Positions 26,884 to 35,476 of a DNA stretch of 64,000 nucleotides are shown here, piece after piece; position 1 is the stretch's first letter; each line of letters opens with the position of its first letter. Location of the stretch: the NCBI RefSeq assembly GCF_018614095.1, contig NZ_JAGGOY010000040.1:1-64000 (forward strand). Direction: 5' to 3'. The position numbers and the translations under genes are program-made. Origin of the DNA: Streptomyces sp. ISL-87 (GTDB lineage: Bacteria > Actinomycetota > Actinomycetes > Streptomycetales > Streptomycetaceae). Under the pieces are notes generated by a model, which was not told where the DNA came from, ran no database searches, and saw only the letters and a program-made list of their open reading frames with translations.

Positions 26884-28050
26884 TCAGATGCCGCGGCGCC
26901 TGCGGGCCCGGCGGACCGCGGCGGCGGCGCCGAGCAGGGCGACCGTCGCGCCCGCGGCGCCGGCGGCCGTGGCGGCGTCCTTGCGGCCCAGGCGGCGGCC
27001 CGCGACCGTGTGGCGGCCCGCGACCTCCTGGAGGAGCTCCGCCAGCACCTCCTCGTTGGTCCAGCGGGGCCGCCAGCCCGCCGCGTGCAGCCCGCTGACG
27101 CTGACCACCCACGGGTGCATCGTGTACGCGAGGTCCCCGGCGGGGGACGGGGTCAGGCCGATCCGGTGCAGCCGCGCCGCGGCCCCCAGGGCGACGGCCG
27201 ACGGGAGCTCCATGCGGCGGATGCCGCTCAGCTCCTCGACCTCCTCCTGCTCCAGCCAGCCCTCGCAGCCCACCGCGAGCTCGCCCTCGACCTTCTCCAG
27301 GGCCGCGTACTCCAGGGCGCTGACCAGGTCCTCCACGTGGCAGAACTGCCACTTGGGCCGGGATCCGGCCACCACCAGCAGGCGCGGGGACTCGAAGTAC
27401 CGGGTCAGCGCGGTGTCCGTGCCGCCGACCAGGACCGCCGGGCGGATCACCGTGACGTTCAGGCCCGGGTGCGCCCGCGGCGCCCGGCGTCCCAGCCGCT
27501 CGATCTCCAGGAGGTCGGCCAGCCCGGTCGCCTCGGCGGTCGCGCGGAGCTCGGAGTCCTCCGACAGCGGGATGTCGTTGTCGGGCAGGGCCCCGTAGAC
27601 CATCGCCGAGGTGCAGAGAACGACCCGGTGTACCCCGGCCGCCGCGGCGGCGGTGAGCACGGTCTGGGTGCCGCGCACGTTGTACGCCGTACGGGCCGCC
27701 GGGTCCGTCTCCAGGTCGAGGTCCAGCGCGAGGTGGACCACGACGTCCGCGCCGCGCAGCTTCTCGGCGATCGCGGGGTCCCGTACGTCGAGGACGTGCC
27801 ACTGGGCGTCCGCGCAGTCGCCCCGCCGCTCGTCGATCGCGATGACCGCCTTGACCTCGTCGGAGGCGGCCAGACGGCTCACCAGGGCGGCGCCTACGCC
27901 CGCCGCGGCGCCGGTCACGGCGATCACGGGGCCTCGCACGGCCGGGTTTCGCGGCTGGCGAACGCCGTCGGCACTGTGGGCGCTGTCACCGTGCTCAGGG
28001 CGGTTTTCCGAGCTGTGCTTGTCCAAAGCGTGCGGATCTGGGGAACTCAC
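26884..28050 (-). CDS. NAD-dependent epimerase/SDR protein with C-terminal membrane anchor
   Basis: 388 residues. An extended SDR Rossmann fold begins near residue 40 (VIAVTGAAAGVGAALVSRL), followed by VLDVRD, VVHLAL and a YNVRG segment. The Ser/Tyr region is CTSAMVYG, and the YxxxK lysine is not obvious, so catalysis is uncertain. The last 30 residues form a hydrophobic helix with a very basic end (AAAVRRARRRR), suggesting a tail anchor. GTG 28050 has GGAGA 6 bases upstream. It is divergent from the zinc protease gene. Substrate unknown. Confidence 0.82.
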   Translation of the reverse strand: MSSPDPHALDKHSSENRPEHGDSAHSADGVRQPRNPAVRGPVIAVTGAAAGVGAALVSRLAASDEVKAVIAIDERRGDCADAQWHVLDVRDPAIAEKLRGADVVVHLALDLDLETDPAARTAYNVRGTQTVLTAAAAAGVHRVVLCTSAMVYGALPDNDIPLSEDSELRATAEATGLADLLEIERLGRRAPRAHPGLNVTVIRPAVLVGGTDTALTRYFESPRLLVVAGSRPKWQFCHVEDLVSALEYAALEKVEGELAVGCEGWLEQEEVEELSGIRRMELPSAVALGAAARLHRIGLTPSPAGDLAYTMHPWVVSVSGLHAAGWRPRWTNEEVLAELLQEVAGRHTVAGRRLGRKDAATAAGAAGATVALLGAAAAVRRARRRRGI

Positions 28051-28242
28051 CAGGCGTCTCCAGCGGTTGTCTTCAGTAGGGACGCGCCGTGACGCGTACC
28101 TACCAGGTGATGTCCATCCTGCCGCAGCCCCGGAGTCGGCGGAGCACCGAGCCCGGAAGCGGGTGTGGTGTCTACGCTGGGTGGTGTTGTCGGACCATTG
28201 CCCGTCGGCTCCCGCCGGCGGCCCTACGAGCCGAGGAAACCC

Positions 28243-29673
28243 GTGAGCGACACCCCATTCGGATTCGGCCTTCCGCCGGAGGAGCCGGAGAACGGCGACG
28301 AGGGCAAGAAGAAGGGCAATCAGGGCGGTCAGGGCGGCCCGAATCCGTTCGGGTTCCCGGGCATGGGCCTGCCGGGCGGCGCCGGGGGCCCCGGCGGCGC
28401 GGACAATCCCTTCGCAGCGATGTTCGGTTCGATGAACCCCAATGACCTCGGTGCGGCCTTCCAGCAGCTCGGCCAGATGCTCAGCTACGAGGGCGGTCCC
28501 GTGAACTGGGACATGGCCAAGGACATCGCCCGCCAGACCGTCGCCCAGGGCACGGCGGACGGCGTTAAGGACGCCAGCGTCGGCCTCGCCGAGAAGTCCG
28601 CCGTCGAAGAGGCCGTGCGCCTCGCCGACCACTGGCTGGACGGAGTCACCTCGCTGCCCTCGGGCGCCGCGACGGCCGTGGCGTGGAGCCGCGCCGAGTG
28701 GGTCGAGGCCACCCTCCCGGTGTGGAAGGAGCTCGTGGACCCGGTCGCGGAGCGGGTCGGCGCGGCGATGGGCAGCGTGCTGCCCGAGGAGATGCAGGCC
28801 ATGGCGGGCCCGCTGCTCGGCATGATGCGTTCCATGGGCGGGGCCATGTTCGGCCAGCAGATCGGCCAGGCCGTGGGCGTGCTCGCGGGCGAGGTCGTGG
28901 GCTCGACCGACATCGGGCTGCCGCTGGGCCCGGCCGGCAAGGCCGCGCTGCTTCCGCTGAACATCGAGAGCTTCGGCAAGGACCTGGGCGTCTCCTCGGA
29001 CGAGGTGCGGCTGTACCTGGCGTTGCGCGAGGCGGCCCACGCCCGGCTGTTCGCGCATGTGCCGTGGCTGCGCTCGCATCTGTTCGGCGCCGTCGAGGGC
29101 TACGCCCGCGGCATCAAGGTCGACACCTCGAAGCTGGAGGACGTGGTCGGCCAGCTCGATCCGTCGAACCCGGAGCAGCTCCAGGAAGCCCTTCAGGGCG
29201 GCATGTTCCAGCCGCAGGACACCCCGGAGCAGAAGGCCGCCCTGGCCCGCCTGGAGACGGCGCTCGCGCTGGTCGAGGGCTGGGTCGACGCGGTCGTGCA
29301 CGAGGCGGCCAAGCCCCGGCTGACCTCTGCGGACGCCATGCGCGAGACCATGCGGCGGCGCCGTGCCTCGGGCGGCCCGGCGGAGCAGACCTTCGCGACC
29401 CTGATCGGGCTGGAGCTGCGCCCGCGCAGGCTGCGCGATGCCTCGCGGCTGTGGGCCTCGCTGACCGACGCACGCGGAGTGGACGGCCGGGACGGGCTCT
29501 GGGAGCACCCGGACATGCTGCCGACGGCCTCCGACCTGGACGACCCGGACGGGTTCGTGCACCGCGAGCAGCTGGACTTCTCCGAGATCGACAAGATGCT
29601 CGGCGAGGCCGCCGAGAAGCGTGACCAGCGCGAGCGGGGCGGCGACCAGGGCGAGGGCGAAGAGAAGAAGTGA
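28243..29673 (+). CDS. Zincin_2-family zinc-dependent metalloprotease (DUF2342)
   Basis: 476 residues. A Gly/Pro-rich N-terminus (GLPGGAGGPGGADNPF) precedes the conserved actinobacterial domain, with NWDMAKDIARQTVAQG, a glycine/methionine-rich segment (GPLLGMMRSMGGAMFGQQIG) and REAAHARLFAHVPWL. It has been linked by genome context to coenzyme F420 but has no proven function. GTG 28243 is preceded by GAGGAAA. Its stop overlaps the GTG of the Nudix gene by four bases (GTGA), so the two are translationally coupled. Confidence 0.85.
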   Translation: MSDTPFGFGLPPEEPENGDEGKKKGNQGGQGGPNPFGFPGMGLPGGAGGPGGADNPFAAMFGSMNPNDLGAAFQQLGQMLSYEGGPVNWDMAKDIARQTVAQGTADGVKDASVGLAEKSAVEEAVRLADHWLDGVTSLPSGAATAVAWSRAEWVEATLPVWKELVDPVAERVGAAMGSVLPEEMQAMAGPLLGMMRSMGGAMFGQQIGQAVGVLAGEVVGSTDIGLPLGPAGKAALLPLNIESFGKDLGVSSDEVRLYLALREAAHARLFAHVPWLRSHLFGAVEGYARGIKVDTSKLEDVVGQLDPSNPEQLQEALQGGMFQPQDTPEQKAALARLETALALVEGWVDAVVHEAAKPRLTSADAMRETMRRRRASGGPAEQTFATLIGLELRPRRLRDASRLWASLTDARGVDGRDGLWEHPDMLPTASDLDDPDGFVHREQLDFSEIDKMLGEAAEKRDQRERGGDQGEGEEKK

Positions 29674-30206
29674 GTCTGCACGAAGACGCCGTCCTCGTTC
29701 TGAAGGGGTACGAGGGGCAGGACGCGCAGCAGAGCGAGCTGCGGGACGTTTACCTGGAGCACCTGGCCGCGCATCCGGACGGGGTCTACAAGCCCTGCCA
29801 AGCCGGGCACATCACCGGCAGCGCGCTGGTGGTCGACCCGGCGCGGGGCCGCGTACTGCTGACCCTGCACAAGAAGCTGGGCATGTGGCTTCAGATGGGC
29901 GGGCACTGCGAGCCCGGTGACGCCACGCTCGCCGAGGCCGCGCTGCGCGAGGCCGTGGAGGAGTCGGGGATCCCGTCCGGTCTGACCCTGCTGCCGGGAG
30001 GGCCGGTACGGCTGGACCGGCATCCGATCCCGGCGCCGTGCAACTGGCACCTGGACGTCCAGTACGCGGCGCTGGCTCCGGCCGGCGCGGTGGCGGAGAT
30101 CAGCGAGGAGTCGCTGGACCTGCGCTGGTTCCCGTACGAGGAGGTGGCGGCGGTGGCCGACACGTCGGTCGTGCGGCTGATGGAGGCGACCCGGGCGCGG
30201 CTCTGA
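29670..30206 (+). CDS. Nudix hydrolase
   Basis: 178 residues with a canonical Nudix box, G-x5-E-x7-REAVEESG-I, at GGHCEPGDATLAEAALREAV (about residues 77-100). These enzymes hydrolyse nucleoside diphosphates linked to another moiety; the substrate is not evident. The GTG start overlaps the stop of the zinc protease by four bases. A strong terminator follows 15 bases after the stop. Confidence 0.88.
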   Translation: MSLHEDAVLVLKGYEGQDAQQSELRDVYLEHLAAHPDGVYKPCQAGHITGSALVVDPARGRVLLTLHKKLGMWLQMGGHCEPGDATLAEAALREAVEESGIPSGLTLLPGGPVRLDRHPIPAPCNWHLDVQYAALAPAGAVAEISEESLDLRWFPYEEVAAVADTSVVRLMEATRARL

Positions 30207-30221
30207 CGCACGGGAAATGAC

Positions 30222-30253
30222 GGAAGGGGCGGTCCCGCGGGGCCGCCCCTTCC
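30222..30253 (+). terminator. Terminator after the Nudix gene
   Basis: GGAAGGGGCGG and its complement form an 11-bp stem with a 10-base loop between the Nudix gene and the convergent AIM24 operon. Confidence 0.8.
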
Positions 30254-30263
30254 GGTTACCTCG

Positions 30264-30330
30264 TTCCCGGCTGGTTCCGGGATTCCCGGCTAGAGCTAGA
30301 CCAGGATTCCCGGCTGGTTCCGGGATTCCC
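30264..30330. repeat. 24-bp direct repeat at the 3' end of the AIM24 operon
   Basis: The 24 bases at 30264-30287 recur exactly at 30307-30330, 43 bases apart. The second copy abuts the stop codon of the first AIM24 gene, suggesting a small duplication of the gene's tail. Confidence 0.7.
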
Positions 30331-30332
30331 TG

Positions 30333-31088
30333 CTAGTTCCAGGCGTTGTTCTGGTTCTGGGCGTGGGAGCCGTGCTGGCCCATGCCGTACTGCGCGGCCA
30401 TGCCCTGCCCCAGCTGGGCGTTCTGCGGCGGCAGCACCTCACTGGGCTGCACCAGCGCGAAGCCGGTGCCGAGGAAGCTGAGCTCCCAGCCCTCGCCGGT
30501 GTTCCCGCGCCGCCGCCAGACGCCGGTGGAGTGCGTCTGGGCCTGCATCTGCACCCGCAGCGAGGTGGACCAGGCGACGATGGCGTCCGCGTCGGCGTTG
30601 ACGTACTTGTCGGGCGTGACCTGCATCATCAGCGGCTGCCCGGAGGTCATCAGCGCGACCTTGCCGCGGCCGCTGATGTTGAGCTGGTACTTGCCGGTCC
30701 CGGAGACTCCGTACTGGCTGTCCACCGCGATGGCCTCGGTGTGCAGGGTGGAGTCCAGGGCCAGGACGTAGCTGCTGTCGACGGTGAGACCGTCCTGGTC
30801 CACGTCCACGACGTGCACGTACTGGGCGAGGTTGGCCAGGTAGACCGTGCCCTGCCCGGAGCAGCGCATCAGGTCGAGGCCCTCGCCGGTGCGGGCGCGG
30901 GCGGTGCGCTGGGTGGTGCTCTGGTACTCGCCGTCGAAGTCGATGATCCCCTGGTAGGCGACCATGGCGCCCTTGCGGGCGAGTACGTCGTCGGAGCCGC
31001 TCAGCGAGACCCGCAGCAGCTGCGGGTTCTGGACGGCGTACCGCTCCTGGGACTGCGCCTCGGCGTGGGCGAAAAGTGCGCTCTGCAT
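30333..31088 (-). CDS. AIM24-family protein (distal gene)
   Basis: 251 residues of AIM24-type beta-rich fold, with the family's spaced motifs LARKGAMVAYQG, LMRCSGQGTVYLA, ALDSTLHTEA, ISGRGKVALMTSG and a final GTGFALVQPSE. A Gln/Asn/His-rich tail (residues 228-251) ends the protein. AIM24 domains are found beside TerD proteins in predicted tellurite and stress systems; the biochemical role is unknown. It is the last of three consecutive AIM24-containing genes on this strand, 17 bases after the middle one. It has no signal peptide. Confidence 0.85.
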   Translation of the reverse strand: MQSALFAHAEAQSQERYAVQNPQLLRVSLSGSDDVLARKGAMVAYQGIIDFDGEYQSTTQRTARARTGEGLDLMRCSGQGTVYLANLAQYVHVVDVDQDGLTVDSSYVLALDSTLHTEAIAVDSQYGVSGTGKYQLNISGRGKVALMTSGQPLMMQVTPDKYVNADADAIVAWSTSLRVQMQAQTHSTGVWRRRGNTGEGWELSFLGTGFALVQPSEVLPPQNAQLGQGMAAQYGMGQHGSHAQNQNNAWN

Positions 31089-31105
31089 GATGTGTCCGCT
31101 CCCCC

Positions 31106-31804
31106 TCAGCCCCGGGCCCGAAGGCGGTCGGTGCTGTCCTCGCTGGGCTGTACGACGACGATGCCCTGACCGGAGAAGGCCATCTGGTAGGCCTCCCCGC
31201 TGCCCCGGCCGATCATCGACGAGGCCTTGAAGCTGCGCTTCCCCTTGACCTTGAGGTTCGGGGACCACGCGACGAGCGCGTCCGGGTCGACGTACGTCTC
31301 GTCCTCGCCGCGGCCGCAGTCGACCACGATCGGGGTGCCGCGGGAGGTGATCGCGACCCAGCCGGTGCCGGCGACCTGGACGTTGAACAGTCCCTGGCCG
31401 GCGAACTTGGCCATGCCCTTGACCCGTTCGACGCCCCACTGGAGGTGGGCGTCGAAGGCGAGCAGGTTGGTTCCGTTGACGGAGAGGGCGTCGTTGTTGA
31501 GGTTGACCACAACGACGTCCGCGCCGTAGTCGGCGAGGTAGAGCAGGCCGTCGCCGGTGCACTTCATCAGCGGGGCGCCCTCGCCGGTGAGCCACTGCGA
31601 GGCCATCTGGCGGACGGCGGGCGGGTTGGGCTCGTACTGGACGAAGCCCTCGTACGCGACCATCGAGCCGGTGCGCGCGAAGAGGTCCTGGCCGCTCTGC
31701 ATGGCGACCTTGAGCATCGCCCGGCCGTGGTTCTCCATGCGGGCCGTGACGGGGGTCGGGGCGTAGCCCGCGAGCTGCTGGTTCATTGCGTTCATGGCAT
31801 TCAT
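31106..31804 (-). CDS. AIM24-family protein (middle gene)
   Basis: 232 residues, a paralogue of its neighbours: LFARTGSMVAYEG, LMKCTGDGLLYLADYG, AFDAHLQWGVERV, VAGTGWVAITSRG and GQGIVVVQPSE line up with the other two AIM24 domains. ATG 31804 has GGGAG 6 bases upstream; two more in-frame ATGs follow within seven codons (MNAMNAMN). It starts 11 bases after the TerD-AIM24 stop. The three domains clearly arose by duplication but are well diverged, so distinct partners are likely. Confidence 0.85.
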   Translation of the reverse strand: MNAMNAMNQQLAGYAPTPVTARMENHGRAMLKVAMQSGQDLFARTGSMVAYEGFVQYEPNPPAVRQMASQWLTGEGAPLMKCTGDGLLYLADYGADVVVVNLNNDALSVNGTNLLAFDAHLQWGVERVKGMAKFAGQGLFNVQVAGTGWVAITSRGTPIVVDCGRGEDETYVDPDALVAWSPNLKVKGKRSFKASSMIGRGSGEAYQMAFSGQGIVVVQPSEDSTDRLRARG

Positions 31805-31815
31805 GTGGGGCTCCC

Positions 31816-33495
31816 TCAGACCTCGTACGGCTGGACGACGATGAAGTTGCCGGGAGCGCCGCGGAACTGGAGGTTCACGGTCTCCCCGCTGTGGCCGGGG
31901 TAGGCGTTGCGCCGCAGCCGGACCTGGCTGGAGATGATCACCTGCGAGGCGGACGACCACGCGACGATGGCGTTGCTGTCGGCGAAGGTGGTCGGGGTGA
32001 CGGGCAGGACGACGGGGACGCCGTGCGTCTTGACGATGACCGTGCCCGAGCCCTGGAACTGCATGGTGAACAGGGCGCCGCCGGGGATGCCGTGGCCCTC
32101 GATGCGGCGGACCTCGTGCTGGAGGGACTCGTCGAAGGCGAGCACGCTCTCGGCGGAGACGCAGATTCCGTCGCCCTGGAGCTCGATGGCGTGCAGGTGG
32201 GCGCCGTTCTCCGCGAGGAAGACCTGGCCGCGGCCGGTGCAGCGCATGAGCTGCATCTCCTGGCCGGTGGCGTTGCCGACGATGCGGCCGGCGAAGCCCG
32301 CGCCCTTGTAGCTGAAGTCGACCTTGCCCTGGTACAGGACCATGCTGCCCTGGCGGGCGAGGACGGGCTGGCCGCCCATCGACAGGTCGACGCGCATGAG
32401 CTGCTGGTTCTGCGGGGTCCAGCGGGCCCCAGTGGGGGCTTCCTTGTACGGCTGGAGCGCGGCGGCGAGGCCTGCGCCCTGGGCCGGCTGCGGGTACCCG
32501 GGCTGCTGGGTCTGGGGGTATCCGGGCTGCGGGGCCTGGGGGTACCCGGGCTGCTGGCCGTAGCCGGCGGGCGGCTGCTGGCCGGGGACCTGGCCGTACG
32601 AGGGCTGCTGGCCGTACGGGGCCGGGGCCGGCGGGGGGACCTGGCCGGGGTACTGACCGGGTGCCTGGCCCGGGTGCTGGCCGGGGACCTGGCCGTACGA
32701 GGGCTGTGGCGGCTGGCCGTACGGGGCGGGGGCCGGGGCGGGCGGGGCCAGGGGGGCGCCGAGGGGCGCCGCCATGGTGGGAGCGGCGTGGACCGGCTGC
32801 TGGGGCGCGGCGGGCTGCTGGTACGGGGCCGGGGCGGGTGCCGGGGCCGGGGCCTGCGCCGGTGCGCCGAAGGACGGCGCGGGGGCCGGGGCGGCGGCCT
32901 GGGGCGGCGGGGCGAACCCGGGCGAGGCGGCGGCCTGGGCCTGGGCCTGCGGCTGCGGCGCCTCCTCCTCGGCGACCTCGCCGCCGAAGTTCTTCAGCAG
33001 CGCGGCGAGCCCGCCGTCGAAGCCCTGGCCGACGGCGGCGAAGCGCCATACGTCCTTGAGGTAGAAGTCGCCGATCATCAGCGCGCGCTCGGTGCTGAAC
33101 TCCGAGCCCGTGAAGGCGTAGCGGACGACTTCTTCGCCGCCGGCCACGATCCGGATGTAGCCCGGGCCGATCTGCGACATCTGTCCGGCGCCGTCGATGC
33201 TCGCGGTGAAGGACAGCTTGTGGATGCCCGCCGGAATCCGGTCGAGAGTCACCCGGAAGGATTCGCTGTCACCGGCCTGCGCGCCGAGCTGCTGAATGGA
33301 CTCTTCCGGCGACTTCGGCTGGTTGTAGAAGACGAAGTAGCGGTCGTCCGACAGCTGCTCATTCGCGTCGAGCCCGAAGCAGCTGATATCGAAGGCGAGT
33401 CCGGGCCCGGCGATCGAGACGCCCACGTACAGATCGGTGCCTGCCGTCAGATCGCTGATCTTGGCCTTGTGACCTCGTTGGAATTCCCTGGCCAT
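31816..33495 (-). CDS. TerD domain fused to AIM24 domain
   Basis: 559 residues in three parts: a TerD domain (about 1-170; LYVGVSIAGPGLAFDISCFG, YFVFYNQPKSPE, IGDFYLKDVWRF), a Pro/Gln/Ala/Gly-rich disordered linker of about 190 residues with repeats of QQPGYPQ and PSYGQVPGQ, and an AIM24 domain (about 370-559; VLARQGSMVLYQG, MRCTGRGQVFLAENG, FIVVQPYEV). TerD proteins bind calcium and belong to tellurite/stress modules. ATG 33495 begins the conserved MAREFQRGHKAKI. It heads an operon with two AIM24 genes. TerC and TerB are absent from the surroundings. Confidence 0.9.
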   Translation of the reverse strand: MAREFQRGHKAKISDLTAGTDLYVGVSIAGPGLAFDISCFGLDANEQLSDDRYFVFYNQPKSPEESIQQLGAQAGDSESFRVTLDRIPAGIHKLSFTASIDGAGQMSQIGPGYIRIVAGGEEVVRYAFTGSEFSTERALMIGDFYLKDVWRFAAVGQGFDGGLAALLKNFGGEVAEEEAPQPQAQAQAAASPGFAPPPQAAAPAPAPSFGAPAQAPAPAPAPAPYQQPAAPQQPVHAAPTMAAPLGAPLAPPAPAPAPYGQPPQPSYGQVPGQHPGQAPGQYPGQVPPPAPAPYGQQPSYGQVPGQQPPAGYGQQPGYPQAPQPGYPQTQQPGYPQPAQGAGLAAALQPYKEAPTGARWTPQNQQLMRVDLSMGGQPVLARQGSMVLYQGKVDFSYKGAGFAGRIVGNATGQEMQLMRCTGRGQVFLAENGAHLHAIELQGDGICVSAESVLAFDESLQHEVRRIEGHGIPGGALFTMQFQGSGTVIVKTHGVPVVLPVTPTTFADSNAIVAWSSASQVIISSQVRLRRNAYPGHSGETVNLQFRGAPGNFIVVQPYEV

Positions 33496-33612
33496 ACGTA
33501 ACGACCGTCCCCCGTCCCGACAGTGAATGCGTGCCGCCCAGGCTAACGGCTTCGGCCGACATCCGGCCAAGTCGGTACCGACCCGGTACATATCACGCTG
33601 CGTTACATGAGG

Positions 33613-34152
33613 TCATTCGTCCCGGGCAGCAGGCACCTTCGGGAGGCGTTCGGCCGCGACCACGCCCTCAAGGTAGCCACGGGCCCGTTCGGTGCGCGGG
33701 TACGCCTCCAGCAACTGCCAGAAGCGCGGGCCGTGCCCCGGCACCAGGAGATGGGCCAGCTCGTGCAGCAGCACGTAGTCGACCACGTACTCCGGCATTC
33801 CCTGGAGGCGGTGCGACAGCCGGATGCTGCCTTCCGCGGGGGTGCAGGAGCCCCAGCGGGTGTTCTGATTGGTGACCCAGCGCACCGAGCGGGGGCGGGC
33901 ACGGCTGCTGAAGTACTGCTCCGACAAACGCTCCGCGCGCTCGGTGAGTTCCGCATCCCCGAGGGTGCGCTTGCTCTCCTGGGCGGCCAGTTTGTCGAGC
34001 ATGACGCCCACCCAGCGCTGCTCTTCCGCCTCGGACATCCGGGCAGGGATCAGGACGACCGTCCGGTCACCCTCACGGTAGGCGGATACGGTCCTGCGGC
34101 GGCGCGCGCTCCGGCGGACTTCGACGGCACGCTGCGATGGGTCGGCGGACAC
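33613..34152 (-). CDS. YgjP-like (DUF45) zinc metallopeptidase
   Basis: 179 residues. The zinc site is HELAHLLVPGHG near the C-terminus (HExxH followed by a third His), preceded by the family signature NQNTRWGSCTPAEGSIRLSHRL. Family members are intracellular metallopeptidases with poorly known substrates, sometimes linked to restriction systems. GTG 34152 is chosen because no Shine-Dalgarno fits any start while TACCGT lies exactly 6 bases upstream (34159-34164), as in a leaderless gene; ATG 34209 is the longer option. It is divergent from the ThiF-like gene. Confidence 0.82.
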   Translation of the reverse strand: MSADPSQRAVEVRRSARRRRTVSAYREGDRTVVLIPARMSEAEEQRWVGVMLDKLAAQESKRTLGDAELTERAERLSEQYFSSRARPRSVRWVTNQNTRWGSCTPAEGSIRLSHRLQGMPEYVVDYVLLHELAHLLVPGHGPRFWQLLEAYPRTERARGYLEGVVAAERLPKVPAARDE

Positions 34153-34364
34153 GCCACGACGGTACCCGCTCGCCGCTGCGGAAGTCCTTCCCGTCCGGGG
34201 TTCGAACATGATCGATTCGCCGCGGGCACACGGAACACCCATTTCCTTCATCTCATATGCCTAATAGGGGTTGCCTGTGGACAAATTTCCACGCCGGGTG
34301 CGAAGGGAGGGCATGGTGCGAGGGAGGCAAAAGGAGCGGTACGCGATTCGAGGGGGAAATGGCG

Positions 34365-35468
34365 ATGTATCCGAAGGTGAAGCCGGCACTGGCGCGGGCA
34401 TGGCGTGATCTGCAGACGGTGCAATTCGGGGTGACGCCCGCCCACGCGGTGGTGCTCGGCCCGGTGGACACGGCGACGGGTTCGCTGATCGACCGGATCG
34501 ACGGGACACGGGGCATGGAGTTGCTGCGGGCGGAGGCAGCGGGGATGGGCCTGCCGGAGGGCCAGTTGGACGAGCTGGTCCGCCGGCTGGCGGGGGCCGG
34601 GCTGCTCGACGACGCCACCGCGGGCGGTCCGCGGGCCCAGGCGGTGCGGCGCCGGCCGGAGACCCTGGAGCGGCTCGGGCCCGATCTGGGCTCGCTCTCG
34701 CTGGTGCACCGGGAGCCCGGCGGAGACTTGCGGGGCATCGCCGCCCGGCGGGCGATACGGGTCCAGGTGCGCGGGAGCGGCCGGGTGGGCGCGGTGATCG
34801 CCACCGTCCTGGCGGGAGCCGGGGTGGGCCGGGTCGAGGTGCTGGACGGCGGCCGGGTGCAGCCGGCGGATGTGGCGCCGGGCGGGCTCGGGCCCGGGAG
34901 CATGGGCCGGCTGCGGGCCGAGGCAGCGGGGGCGCTGGTGCGGGAGGCGGCCCCGGGACGGGCTCCGCGGGCCGGGGAGAGCCAGGGGCCGGAGCCCGGG
35001 CTGGCCCTCGTGGTGGTCGCGCCGAGGGACGGGTTACAGGCGTGGGCCCCGGATCCGGACACCGCGGCCGACTGGGTCGCCACCGGCACCCCGCACCTGT
35101 ACGCGGGGGTGCTGGAGGGCACCGGGCTGGTGGGGCCGCTGGTGCTGCCGGGCGCCACGGCGTGCGCGGGGTGCATGGAGCGCGACCGGGTGGACCGGGA
35201 TCCGGCCTGGCCGAGACTGCTCGTCCAGTGGCGCTCGGCCCACCGCCGGCGCACCGGCGCGGCCTGCGACCTGGGCCTGTCCACCGCGGTGGCCGGCCTG
35301 GCGGCGGCCCACGCCCTGTCCTTCCTCGACGGGGAGTTGCCCGCCTCGACCGCCGCCCGCTGGGAGGCCGCACTCCCGAGCCTGCACTGGCAGCGCTCCG
35401 GGGTCCCACCCCACCCGGACTGCCCCTGCGGCGCGGCCGTCCCGACGGAGCAGGCGGTGCGGTCATGA
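34365..35468 (+). CDS. ThiF/E1-like protein (stand-alone)
   Basis: 367 residues. An N-terminal winged-helix-like segment (FGVTPAHAVVLGPVDTATGS) is followed by a Rossmann domain (IRVQVRGSGRVGAVIATVLA, with VEVLDGGRV) of the ThiF/MoeB/E1 type. It ends with zinc-type cysteine pairs, CAGC and CPCG. It lacks the complete adenylation motifs seen in MoeZ, and resembles the E1-like scaffold of YcaO-linked cyclodehydratases. No YcaO gene or precursor peptide is nearby. ATG 34365 has GGGGG 8 bases upstream; ATG 34359 is also possible. It converges with the TPR-NTPase gene, 8 bases apart. Confidence 0.75.
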   Translation: MYPKVKPALARAWRDLQTVQFGVTPAHAVVLGPVDTATGSLIDRIDGTRGMELLRAEAAGMGLPEGQLDELVRRLAGAGLLDDATAGGPRAQAVRRRPETLERLGPDLGSLSLVHREPGGDLRGIAARRAIRVQVRGSGRVGAVIATVLAGAGVGRVEVLDGGRVQPADVAPGGLGPGSMGRLRAEAAGALVREAAPGRAPRAGESQGPEPGLALVVVAPRDGLQAWAPDPDTAADWVATGTPHLYAGVLEGTGLVGPLVLPGATACAGCMERDRVDRDPAWPRLLVQWRSAHRRRTGAACDLGLSTAVAGLAAAHALSFLDGELPASTAARWEAALPSLHWQRSGVPPHPDCPCGAAVPTEQAVRS

Positions 35469-35476
35469 GGAGGTGG

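Noticed and set aside
26884..28050. Standard catalytically active SDR epimerase
   Set aside because: The Rossmann fold is clear but the YxxxK lysine is not evident, so activity is left open rather than claimed.
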